Source: Hetaerina americana (lineage: Eukaryota; Arthropoda; Insecta; Odonata; Calopterygidae). Taken from it: a stretch of 64,000 nt of DNA. Below are positions 50,644 to 59,388 of the stretch, piece after piece; position 1 is the stretch's first letter, and each line of letters opens with the position of its first letter. The position numbers were made by a program, and so were the translations under genes. The notes below the pieces were generated by a model. It worked only from the letters and a program-made list of their open reading frames with translations. It was not told the origin of the DNA and ran no database searches. The stretch covers positions 41,577,027 to 41,641,026 of the forward strand of contig JAKTNV010000010.1 in NCBI GenBank assembly GCA_022747635.1, written 5' to 3'.

Positions 50644-50723
50644 GCCTTCTTGACAAACCCCGGCCGCCACGGCTCGACGTCCTCGCTACCTGCCCGACCC
50701 AAGAAACCCGCTATCCGCTCCAC
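50644..50723 (+). CDS. Weak exon candidate in CpG-rich DNA
   Basis: Within GC-rich 50580-50760, a pyrimidine-rich acceptor (TACCCCCCCGTGCCCACGAG) precedes 80 bases ending at a good donor, CCAC|GTAAATG (GT at 50724-50725). The in-frame peptide AFLTNPGRHGSTSSLPARP continues KKPAIRS. The acceptor is a disfavoured GAG. The minus strand of the same bases is also open and gives an equally protein-like KRIYVERIAGFLGRAG, so strand cannot be settled. No family is recognised. Confidence 0.15.
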
Positions 50724-50763
50724 GTAAATGCGCTTCTCCTCCTTGGTAGAGTCTCTCTCTCAC

Positions 50764-51345
50764 CCTCAATCTGAGTCAGTCTCATTTTCTTCTCCTTGTC
50801 AACGAAATTCAAATTGTCCTCTCTTCCCCACGTATGTTCAAGAAATGGTTTCGGAGGCGAGGAAAATAACACGATGGAGAAGGAAGCCTGTAACTCCGCT
50901 CCGCTCCTATGTTTCGGAGAATAAAAGGTGTATTGAACTCACGTCATGCCAAATGGGTCACACTCGCATTTAAACTTGCATAAAAGGCAAGGAAAAGTAG
51001 TGGCAACTTTGTACGTGTGTTACTACTTTGTAGTAGTGGCCATTATATACGGAAAATAAAGGTCCCCGCAAACTTTGTCGTTTTTCCATTGTGGCTTTTG
51101 ATGTGATTTTTTACCCTAGGTAACTTCCCGTAACATAAAGAAATTCTTTTTTTTCGAAATATTTTTTACTACTCTTCTTAATCACATTTATCAGGATAGG
51201 TAGGTTTTCCTTGAAGGTATTATTTCAATAGTTCATAGGTTATGACGGAAAAACCATTATACACACTCCCCGAGGCTTCGAGGCAGTAAAAGACATTTCA
51301 TTAAGTCGACCAAAACCCAAATTCAGAGTGATGCAAGTGTATATA
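50764..51345. other. No gene recognised
   Basis: GC-moderate to 50990 and then AT-rich up to the mariner insertion. Confidence 0.5.
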
Positions 51346-52677
51346 CTACCTTGATCAAAAAGTTCCCGGAATAACCACCGTGTGGCGCTCCCATCGTTCC
51401 GATTTGAGTTCTGTTTTTTTTGTTAAATTGGTACATCTGTTGTTGATATTCCCTTTAAATCTTAGTGTCATAACTTGACATTTGCAAAAGTTACGCAGCC
51501 AAGAGTACATCTATCTCTGTGTGTGTTGGCGATTTTTTACAATTGCAGAAATGGATTTAAATTTGCAACAACGAACTTGTATTAAATTTTGCGTAAAAAA
51601 CGGATTTAGTGGCGCACGGACGTTGGAAATGTTGGAAAAGTGTTTCGGCAACGATTCTCTAAAAAAAACGGTCGTTTACCAGTGGCACGAGCGGTTCAGA
51701 AGTGGTCGTGAGTCAATCGAAGATGATGAACGCAGTGGCAGACCATCGACATCGAAAGTCGGTGAAAAAATTGATAAAGTAAAAGAAATGTTGGTCAATA
51801 ACCGCAAATTAACCATCAGAGAAATAGCGGAGGACTTGAACATTGCCTATGGATCCGCCCAAGACATTGTGGTTAATGATTTGGGTTTCCGTCGTGTAGC
51901 AGCAAAGTTGGTGCCAAAAGACCTCAATTTCATGCAAAAAAGAGACCGTGTTGACGTCGCAAAAGACATGATTTGCGAGGCTGAATCCGATCCCACATTC
52001 ATCAAAAGGATCATTACTGGAGACGAGACGTGGGTTTATGAGTACGACACGCAATCCAGACATCAGGCAAGTGAATGGCGTTCACCAAATGAGCCGAGAC
52101 CAAAAAAACCACGTCGTTTTCAGTCAAAAAAGAAGGCAATGCTGACGGTTTTCATGGATTACAACGGTGTAGTGCATCATGAATTTTTGCCAGAAGACCA
52201 GACAGTAAACAAAGAGTATTATTTGGGCGTTATGAGACGTTTGCGTGAAGCAATTCGCCGAAAGAGACCAGAAATGTGGGCAGAAAACTCGTGGATTTTG
52301 CACCATGATAACGCACCGTCGCACAGTGCTATCATTATTCGTAATTTTTTGACGAAAAATGCAACAAATACCATCCAACAGCCACCGAATTCACCTGATT
52401 TGGCTCCCTGTGACTTCTTTCTGTTCAATCGAGTTAAAAAACCATTACGGGGAACGCGTTTTAGCAGCCGAGAGGAAGTAATGGAAAAATCGCAGGAAGC
52501 ACTGATGGACATACCGAAAACCGAATATAAAAAATGTTTCGAGGATTGGATCAAGCGCTGGCATAAGTGTGTTGCAGTCGATGGGGATTACTTTGAAGGG
52601 GACAATATAGATTTAGATGAATAAACTTGTATTTTTAATTTTCTGAATAAATTCCGGGAAATTTTTGGTCAAGGTAG
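51346..52677 (+). mobile_element. mariner transposon copy 2 (apparently intact)
   Basis: A 1332-bp element with TA on both sides (51344-51345 and 52678-52679). The left inverted repeat starts CTACCTTGATCAAAAAGTTC; the right one, read inward, is CTACCTTGACCAAAAATTTC, with two differences in the first 20 bases. 205 bp precede the transposase ATG and 53 bp follow its stop; an AATAAA at 52646-52651 lies inside the right repeat region and may serve as the polyadenylation signal. Length and layout are normal for a full mariner (about 1.3 kb). It is nearly identical to copy 1, the main differences being the absence of the two inactivating insertions. Confidence 0.97.
51551..52624 (+). CDS. mariner transposase, DD34D, intact
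   Basis: It catalyses cut-and-paste transposition of its own element: it binds the terminal inverted repeats, cleaves both strands and reinserts at TA. The ATG at 51551 gives 357 residues, close to the usual 345-360; upstream in-frame codons (from a TTG at 51482) lack an ATG. Residues 5-50 and 70-117 fit the paired helix-turn-helix domains. VPKDL at 121-125 corresponds to the WVPHEL linker motif, and NSPDLAP at 280-286 to YSPDLAP. The catalytic triad is D158 (TGDE), D253 (HHDN) and D288 (PCDFF), with exactly 34 residues between the last two, which defines mariner. Basic PKKPRRF with KKK at 184-195 may aid nuclear import. All landmarks are present without stop or shift, so activity is plausible, not shown. 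Confidence 0.96.
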   Translation: MDLNLQQRTCIKFCVKNGFSGARTLEMLEKCFGNDSLKKTVVYQWHERFRSGRESIEDDERSGRPSTSKVGEKIDKVKEMLVNNRKLTIREIAEDLNIAYGSAQDIVVNDLGFRRVAAKLVPKDLNFMQKRDRVDVAKDMICEAESDPTFIKRIITGDETWVYEYDTQSRHQASEWRSPNEPRPKKPRRFQSKKKAMLTVFMDYNGVVHHEFLPEDQTVNKEYYLGVMRRLREAIRRKRPEMWAENSWILHHDNAPSHSAIIIRNFLTKNATNTIQQPPNSPDLAPCDFFLFNRVKKPLRGTRFSSREEVMEKSQEALMDIPKTEYKKCFEDWIKRWHKCVAVDGDYFEGDNIDLDE

Positions 52678-52737
52678 TATATACCCCTACATATATACCC
52701 CTTTCCCCTCTCCACAGCAACAGCATGTTTTCAGTCT

Positions 52738-52850
52738 CACTTGAAGAAGGCCTCTGAGATGGCCGAAAGCTCGAACAATTAACCGTGTGAGTGTTCTTTT
52801 AAATGTTGGTATCCTTTTCTATTTGTGTTATATTTTGTCAGCCCATTATT
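52738..52850 (+). repeat. Penelope-like repeat end (second copy of 9.9-10.0 kb right arm)
   Basis: TTGAAGAAGGCCTC, GGCCGAAAGCTCGAAC, CCGTGTGAGTGT and TTGTGTTATATTTTGTCAG match 9917-10020 closely and lead into an (AT)n tract, as there. GGCC...GGCC then GAAA imitates hammerhead stem II plus core, but the first core base is T, not C, so it is a derived form. Confidence 0.65.
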
Positions 52851-52864
52851 ATATATATACATAT

Positions 52865-52916
<52 letters not shown>
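52847..52916. repeat. (AT)n microsatellite
   Basis: AT run with ATAC interruptions, sandwiched between two repeat ends of opposite orientation (52738-52850 and 52970-53075). Confidence 0.95.
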
Positions 52917-52921
<5 letters not shown>

Positions 52922-52969
52922 AGAAAGTCTCACAGACGTAAATAATAATGTATATGAAGAAGGTATTTG

Positions 52970-53075
52970 TAGGCAAAAACAAAGACACAGAAACACACAA
53001 AAAAAGAAAAACTCACTCGGTTTCGAACTTTCTGTGGTCAAAGCCAGCTTTCTCAAGAAAGAGGACAGAACTGAG
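52970..53075 (-). repeat. Penelope-like repeat end, type 2 copy a
   Basis: On plus: GACACAGAAACACACAAAAA, then ACTCACTC, TTTCGAACTTTCTGTGG, CCAGCTTTCTCAAGAAAGAG and GACAGAACTG. The same order recurs at 53898-54005. Read on minus, TTGAGAA, a stem and GAAA-GTTCGAA imitate the hammerhead layout in degenerate form. Confidence 0.55.
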
Positions 53076-53334
53076 GGAAATATGGGGCTGGAATGATATA
53101 TGCAAGGGGAAGGTGGGGAAAGGTTTGCGAAGGGAAAAGTCGGGAGGGTAAAAGTTAGAAGAGGAGGTTAGGAGGGTGGGGGGCAAATACGAAAGGCTAT
53201 GGGGGTAGGGAAAGAAAATATGTGCAGATCAGGGTAATTAATGCCTAATTTTAAAACCTGGGAAATTTCAGGAATCCAAGAGCCAGATGAAGGCTTACTC
53301 TATTGTTTTGATTTTCAGAGGAGGATCAGAGGGT
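53076..53334. other. G-rich purine stretch, no gene
   Basis: Purine-rich plus strand with several GGG runs (53100-53220); nothing coding. Confidence 0.5.
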
Positions 53335-53830
53335 GGGAGGGATGCTAAGGGATGCCACTCCTATTCTAACTAAATTTGTCTTTTTCTCCTTCGCTTTCTG
53401 TCCTGCTGCTGTCGGTTTTCCCCTGCAAGGGTTTCGTGGGATGACGACTGCGGAAGCCTTGCCTCCCCCGCTGCCGGGCACGACACACGGCCGATTGGGC
53501 CGAGCCCCGTAGTTGCCAGGACTCAAAATCTCTGTATACTCCATCATGTTAATCTTGGGAATGATAATTGAGGTATTTTCCCGTTGCCTTCCTCGATTGT
53601 GTTTTTAACGTGACACCATCACTGTCCGCTCCACTGGGGTCAGACGCCATTTCAGCCGTCTCACTGAGGAACAAACGCTGCGTGGATTACCTTTCGCCTG
53701 GCTCCTAACCTTCGACCTATTTGGCAAGGGTGACCCTACCAGGAGCAATTATTATTACTCCCGCCAGCACAGCTCTAGGGGTTATCGGAACGCACAAGCC
53801 CATCCACCACGTCAAGGTTCTAGTTCAGGG
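53335..53830 (-). mobile_element. LINE 5' fragment (leader and start of ORF)
   Basis: On the minus strand an ATG near 53545 opens MEYTEILSPGNYGARPNRP, then CVVPGSGGGKASAVVIPRNP, a basic GQKAKEKKTNLVRIGVASL, and then loses similarity. From memory of the family, this resembles the region just before the AP-endonuclease domain of arthropod LINE polyproteins, in which VASLNVGTMTG follows; that continuation is absent here. The 5' leader to 53830 is GC-rich and ends next to a (TA)n. A fragment holding only the 5' end is unusual for a LINE, which usually keeps the 3' end. Identification is tentative. Confidence 0.4.
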
Positions 53831-53831
53831 G

Positions 53832-53835
<4 letters not shown>

Positions 53836-53879
<44 letters not shown>
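53836..53879. repeat. (TA)n microsatellite
   Basis: About 22 TA units between the LINE 5' fragment and a repeat end. Confidence 0.95.
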
Positions 53880-53880
<1 letters not shown>

Positions 53881-53897
53881 GTATAACACTTAGCACT

Positions 53898-54005
53898 AGT
53901 GGACACAGACAAAAACACAGAAACACACAAAAAAAGAGACTCACTATTTTTCGAATTTTCGGTGGTCGTTGCCACCTTTATCAAGGAGGAGAGGGACAGA
54001 ACTGA
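53898..54005 (-). repeat. Penelope-like repeat end, type 2 copy b
   Basis: On plus: GACAAAAACACAGAAACACAC, GACTCACT, TTCGAATTTTCGGTGG, CCACCTTTATCAAGGAGG, GACAGAACTG. On minus, TTGATAA, then GGTGG...CCACC as a perfect stem, then GAAAATTCGAA: a hammerhead-like layout lacking invariant core bases (C3 and G8). Confidence 0.6.
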
Positions 54006-54006
54006 C

Positions 54007-54107
54007 ACATATATATAGGACACATATATATATACACACATATATATATATGTGTGTATATATATATATGTGTGTGTGTGTATATATATATAAAATTTAT
54101 TTATATA
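54007..54107. repeat. Compound (TA)n/(TG)n microsatellite
   Basis: Alternating CACAC, TATATA and GTGTGT blocks that are partly self-complementary (ATATACACACATATAT against ATATATGTGTGTATAT). Confidence 0.9.
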
Positions 54108-54149
54108 TTTATCTTCGAAATGGAACGCTCTTCATACATATAAATATAT

Positions 54150-54265
54150 AAAAACGCAGATGTAGATTTTTCAAACATAGAAACACAAAGAAAGGACACT
54201 CACATATGTAGTTTTGACGTGTCAACGACACGACCGTCGTCATCAGAAGGGAACAAACTGTCAAT
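54150..54265 (-). repeat. Penelope-like repeat end, type 3
   Basis: On plus: AACATAGAAACACAAAG, GGACACTCACATATG, TTTTGACGTGTCAACGACACG and CGTCGTCATCAGAAGGGAAC. The GAAACAC and CACTCAC boxes align with the type 1 and 2 ends, so these ends look like diverged relatives of one family. Confidence 0.55.
54206..54250 (-). ncRNA. Hammerhead-like motif, probably inactive
   Basis: Minus strand: CTGATGA (54246-54240), then a long stem II (GAC/GTC plus GTGTC/GACAC closed by GTT), then AAAA where GAAA is required. The G-to-A change at the conserved G would be expected to abolish cleavage. Confidence 0.45.
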
Positions 54266-55065
54266 AATGAATATTTCCTTCTTACCATTAAAGCAGAAAA
54301 GTTGTGTTTAATTAACAAGAATTCTTACACTGAAAACATGCGTGGTTGTTGGGTTTATAACTGTGTAATTTTGCGAAAAATCTACAGCATAAAATACACC
54401 CCTATTTCTTAGCGTATCGATTCACTTTCTTTTGATGTGGAAGGATCTGTAATTATTTGAAAAATGTGAAGTTATCTTCAATAGTTTTTTTATCTACTAT
54501 TTTGCGTAAGGCGTAATTCGTTGCAAGCTAAATAGTTATCACGAAACATGAATGAGTTCCTCTGCTTCGCAAACATCAAAAAAACGCTAAAAAACTTGGA
54601 TCAGGAGAAACATACCTGTATGCTGAAGTAGAAGTCATTTTCTTGTGTTTATGTAGAATTAAATGTCCTGTATGTTTTTAAACTTCATCATCAAACCCAA
54701 GAGATGACAGTGTTCCCTTGCTGGATCATACTCACCGATAAAATTTCCATGTTAACAACAGTAAGGAGCAAGACAACGCAGGGATGAGAATATCGTAGAA
54801 GGTTGTCGTGTAATTTTATGGCAACGAGGATAAATATTATATTGAATATTTTCAATAGCGAGTGGACATAATATTCCATTATGTCAGTGAATTAGTTATT
54901 TTAGAATGTAAGCATATTATGTATAAATAATTCAATACTGAGATTTTATTTAAATATGATTCTCTACTTCGTTTCTCTTCAATTTCTCTTTAAATTGCAT
55001 TTTTGTTTTACTTTATTACGCTTTACTTTTTTACTTCGTCCTCCGGTCTTTTCACAGAAAGATAG

Positions 55066-55069
<4 letters not shown>
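54266..55069. other. AT-rich DNA, nothing recognised
   Basis: No gene or repeat is identified. Confidence 0.5.

Positions 55070-55106
<37 letters not shown>
55070..55106. repeat. (TA)n microsatellite
   Basis: About 18 TA units. Confidence 0.95.
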
Positions 55107-55108
<2 letters not shown>

Positions 55109-55837
55109 AAGCTGAAATATACGGTGGCCGCCTACTATTAACTCCGCCTGCTAATTACTTAAACACTTCAACAGATTGGAAGCTCGGCAAATATTGTCCG
55201 GAAGGTTCGTAGCAGGTGACAATTTTGTCCGCAATCGGATAAACTGCTTATTTTAAGCCAATAGATTCGATGTGGCATGCATGCCATCACGTGAGGAATA
55301 TTTAATCTAAAACAGAATCATGTCATTTTGCAGGTGCAATAAAACTAAATGGTGGTAGCAGTAGGAATTGAATGGAGATTTCGTACAAATAAATCTTAGA
55401 AATACCGCAAGGATACGTATAAAATCCTTTACTGCCTATATTCTGAGTTTTTTTTCCTCCCAATGGAATAACTTTACCCTTCGTTTCAATCACGCTCACC
55501 CTGCTTCAGTTATGCTGCTTTGCGTTCCATGAATTCTCTCTCCATGGGCGTGAGAATTAAGTCAAAGCCTTGTTAGGCTACAAACAAGGCATAATCGAAG
55601 AACCAAACTTTCGGGATCAATTAATTGTTTAAATTTATGACCAGTATAATGATGTTATTAAATTTGTCCTAATTCTCCTTTGAGAATGGAACTCCTCTGA
55701 GACATATAGAAAAATTTAAATTCATATAAAATGAAAAAAGCGGACTAATGCCATAAACGACATGGTATGGCAAAAGCGTATAAAAAACCATATATTCGTA
55801 CATAAACTATAATATAAAACCGACCAATAAATATCGA
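55107..55837. other. No gene recognised
   Basis: Nothing identifiable. Confidence 0.5.
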
Positions 55838-55977
55838 CCTTTTGGTAGGTGATGGCTGAGTTCACCCAGTACTAAGTCCGACAGCGTGTGAAATTTACAC
55901 ATCAGGGTAGAGGGGCCAGTTCTTTTCCCTGTACCGGTTATGGTTTGCCAGGAAGATCTGGTACCCGAAAAATCACG
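55838..55977 (-). repeat. SINE body, copy 2 (headless)
   Basis: GAGTTCACCCAGTACTAAG, GTGTGAAATTTACACATCAG, GGGGCCAGTTC and GAAGATCTGGTACCCG match 35665-35790 of the SINE at 35.6 kb. The tRNA-like head is missing and the copy ends in an (AT)n run at 55987. Confidence 0.7.
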
Positions 55978-55981
55978 CACA

Positions 55982-55986
<5 letters not shown>

Positions 55987-56022
<36 letters not shown>

Positions 56023-56036
56023 TTATTTATTTATAT
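55987..56036. repeat. (AT)n followed by (TTTA)n
   Basis: Microsatellite joining the SINE body to the LINE fragment. Confidence 0.95.
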
Positions 56037-57340
56037 TTGCCATTCACAAGGAAGGAGTACCATCAGGCTACAGAGAAAATCATGGAGGACGGTAAAGAGC
56101 TGAGTACTATCGAAGAAAAATGGGAATGTATCAAGAAAGGAATTTTGAAAGCCGCAAAAGACAATATAGGAACCGTTGATGGAAAAAGGAAAAGGAAGCT
56201 GTGGATCACGGACGAGATGTTAGCAAAGATAGATAAGAGAAGAATATGGAAGGTAGTGCGCGGATATTGAAAGTTTGCAGAGGAGGGGTGAAATTGGTGC
56301 GCTATACTGCAAAGTTAAATCTTTATCGGGAAGTAAGAAAGGGATATCTATGCTAACAGTTAAAGATAAGGAGGGTAATATAATAGTTGACACAGGAAAG
56401 ATCCAAGAGAGATGGAAGGAATATAAAGAAGAACTGTATAGTTAAGAACTTAGACCAACAAAGTTAGACATAGAAAAGGAACATGACGTAGAGGAAGATA
56501 GCTTAGGTCCAGGTATACTCGACAATGTGGTAGAAAGGGCTTTAAGGGAGATGAAATGAAATGAGGCCTTGGTTGTAGACAATATTCCTACGGAACTGCC
56601 GAAATGTTTAGGAAAATGTGGGAGGAAGACTCTATCTTGGCTGATTCGTAGAATCTATGAGGAAGGAATCTGGCCGGTAGGCTTTGTGAGATCCGTAATA
56701 GTTCCTATTCCGAAAAACCTAAAGGCTGCATCATGTGAGGACTACAAAAAAATAAGTTTGATATCCCACGCAGCTCAAGTTGTTCTCAGGATCATAAACA
56801 GAAGGATAGAGAGCAGGGCAAATGATTACTTAGGGGATGACCAGAATGGGAGTTAGGAAGGGGAGAGGTACGCGTGATGCCATTGCAGTAATGAGATTAT
56901 TAATCGAGAGGAATATAGAATACAACCAGAAGGTATTTGCCTGTTTCTTAGATTTCGAAAAAGCGTTCGATAGAGTGAATTTGCGAAAAACTAATGAGTA
57001 TATTGCAGAAAATAGGAATAGATTGGAGGGGAAGGAGGCTAATCCGCAACCTGTACATGTCTCAGACTGCTCAGGTACGAGTGGGGAACCGGGAGTCCGG
57101 TTGGGCAGTGTTAGGAAGAGGTTTAAGGCAGGGTTGCCCATTATCACCGTTGCTGTTCAACCTATATGCAGAGGAAATGATCACAGAGGCATGGGAAGAA
57201 CTTGAGGTAGGAATGAAAGTTGGCGGGGAATCCGTATAATTAGTTAGGTTTGCTGATGACCAAGCTTTAGTTTGTCAGTCATCCAAGGGGTTGCAAGCAT
57301 TACTGAGTGAATTGGAAATTCAGTGCGACATATATATATG
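56037..57340 (+). mobile_element. LINE, pre-RT linker and reverse-transcriptase domain, degraded
   Basis: The best-preserved LINE segment here. In order: a linker-type region (KLWITDEMLAKIDKRR, 56193-56245), an RT N-terminal part with GIWPVGFVRSVIVPIPKN (about 56668-56721), motif A ACFLDFEKAFDRV (56939-56977), motif B GLRQGCPLSPLLFNLYAEEM (about 57119-57180) and motif C RFADDQALV (57247-57273). These fall in two or three frames with in-frame stops, so no polyprotein can be made. The catalytic Asp residues of motifs A and C are still encoded. The endonuclease and C-terminal parts are absent; the right side is cut off where the mariner relic begins. The relic at 1-1420 is the same family. Confidence 0.85.
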
Positions 57341-57344
57341 ATGA

Positions 57345-58078
57345 GAATCAATTTAATAAAACAATGGTTATGCGATTTTCTAGATAGAAAAAGTCTGAAC
57401 CCGGTGAGTTGGTGGGGTGGACAATCAATGTCATGTTCTTTTTTTTCAAAACCTACATCACGGAGAGGGCGGTATGAGCCGGTGAGTGAGATGGCGAGGG
57501 ACAAATTTGGCTGCAACCCTTTTCATGTGCGAATCTTCAGATAGAATCCTCTGAATTGAACTCCATGACACTCCAGACATCTCACAGAGTTGATCAATGG
57601 TTCTGTGCCGGTCTTCTCCAATGAGGGCATTGATCTTGTCGACGTTTTCGTCAGTTCCTGATCTTGAAGGGCGGCCTGAAATAGGTTGGTCTTTAATTAA
57701 CATTTTACCATTTTTTTAAAGTGTATACCACTCGTAGACTCTGGTTTTGCTTAGGGCAGCTTCCCAATAAGCAGTCTTGAGCATTTCAATAGTTTCCGCG
57801 GCCGATTTCCTCAACAGGAAGCAAACATTCACCGCAGCACGTTGCTCTTGATAAACGGCATTCTCGTTTTCGCCGAAATGAAAAAGTTGTTTCACTGGAA
57901 CAGCTCTCACGGACGGACCGATCCAGTCACAGCAATGACGCTGCGCATACTGACGCAGGAGGCGTGAGCCTGACGTACGATTGGCCGAACGTAGGCTTCC
58001 CCACTCTCGCTCCCCACCGCAGCCCAATCCCCGTTAGTTTTGGGTCCCCCCTCGTTTATATACAGGTCGCCCTGTATA
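57345..58078 (-). mobile_element. Internally deleted mariner relic of another family
   Basis: On the minus strand the transposase N-terminus is readable in two frames: QRAAVNVCFLLRKSAAETIE to VYEWY (about 57960-57725), then DQPISGRPSRSGTDENVDK, IDQLCEMSGVSWSSIQRIL and KRVAAKFVPRHLT (about 57690-57485). These are the two helix-turn-helix domains and the WVPHEL-like linker. The next recognisable piece, at 57440-57390, MTLIVHPTNSPG then DFFYL, corresponds to the NSPDLAPxDFF region, so most of the catalytic domain is deleted and its last Asp context altered. A TACAGGGCGACCTGTATATA sequence at about 58065-58046 may be the outer inverted repeat. It is not close to the two full mariner copies. Confidence 0.75.
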
Positions 58079-59189
58079 TACAATATGCATATATATTTTT
58101 ACAAATGTATGATACTCTATGCCATTACTAATAATTACCATTAGAATACTTAAATTTCCATCAAAGATATATTTGTGAAACAATGCGATAGTTCAGATGT
58201 CCTTTGATCATTAAAATAAGGATTTGAATTGAATTACTTAATAACAGTTGTGAAAATCTAGACTCCAACGTTCTTGCGGAAATCAAAAAAATGCGTTTAT
58301 GAGATGAAAGACCGGTCTTCCGACAGAGGAAAAATGGTTCGTCCGTTGTAAGAAAATACGGAATGAGATATAGAACGAAAGGTAAAGATAGTAAACAGTT
58401 GCTTTCGCGCGCAAAAGGCAATCGGACCTTGGAATCAAACAGAGGGAGGACTCCTTCCCTCTTTTTTACGTCATTAAGCCGAAAGGCTTGCCAAGGGATC
58501 GTCGGGAGTCCAACCGCAGACTTTTCTAGCCTCCCCGCCAAAACTCCGCTTACTCCCCATCACATTGCCCCACGCCGTCATTCCTCTGCCGCCAATCCTT
58601 TGAAATTACTGAATGCCGACTGTAGACGACACCTGGCGTTTTGCCAATTATCTCGTTCCATCCACTGCCGAGATTCAACTGTCGCCCGCGACTTCCATGC
58701 GGTAACCGTTATCGGACTTGTGTAAATTGTCATAAAATGTAAAGTATCCTTCCTTGTTTCCAAGGGTGTAAGTACTCCGTGAAATCCAAATGCACAGATT
58801 TTCGTATATAGAGGTTATGGGTAAGGTGAATTATTTCTGTTCTCACTTAAATCGTCTGGATATTAAGTTTGTCCATCTTGGCTTTAAGAGGTGCATTTCA
58901 GTTTTTCCTTAGTATTAGACTTGTCTAATGCGTTGTAAAAAGAAAAAAATGATTCACTCAGACACTCTTCTATAACTGCCGAATGGATGATTAATACGAT
59001 TCTCGGGAAAAATATCCTTCGAGGTTTAATGAAGATATCAGTAAAATCGCTCCATCGAAAGTTATTAAGATTGCACAATTCTACCAGAAATGTTAAATGA
59101 TGACATATATCCAAGTACCTAAATGTCCTAGCAAGTACTTTCCATCCTCTGACGAGGAATCAATGCCATTTTGTTACCGGTACCTCGCA
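58079..59189. other. No gene recognised; GC-richer 58380-58730
   Basis: A 120-codon frame at 58363-58725 has no recognisable domain or convincing splice sites. Confidence 0.45.
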
Positions 59190-59388
59190 TTTATTTATTT
59201 ATTCAGTATTAGTCCGAAAACAGCGCATTTTGGCCTTTACATCGAACTTTTAACAACGATAACAATGGTCACATTCACAAACACCCAAGCCCTAGGTGGA
59301 GGAAAACTCACCCAGGCGGGAATCGAACCCGCGACCCTTGGAATGGCAGACGAGGACGTTATGCCGCCGCCACCGGGGTCGGCAATTT
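59190..59388 (-). repeat. tRNA-derived SINE with (ATTT)n tail
   Basis: On the minus strand the head contains GGTGGCGGCGGCATAACG, an A-box-like segment, and a B box GGGTTCGATTCCC inside a perfect five-pair T stem (59315-59331). The body then runs through CACCTAGGGCTTGGGTG and ends in an (AATA)n-type tail at 59190-59203, the usual order for a tRNA-derived SINE. Its sequence is unrelated to the SINEs at 35.6 and 39.9 kb. Confidence 0.75.

Noticed and set aside
59300..59388. Functional tRNA gene
   Set aside because: Good B box and T stem, but the head continues into a SINE body with a simple-repeat tail and lacks a clean cloverleaf.
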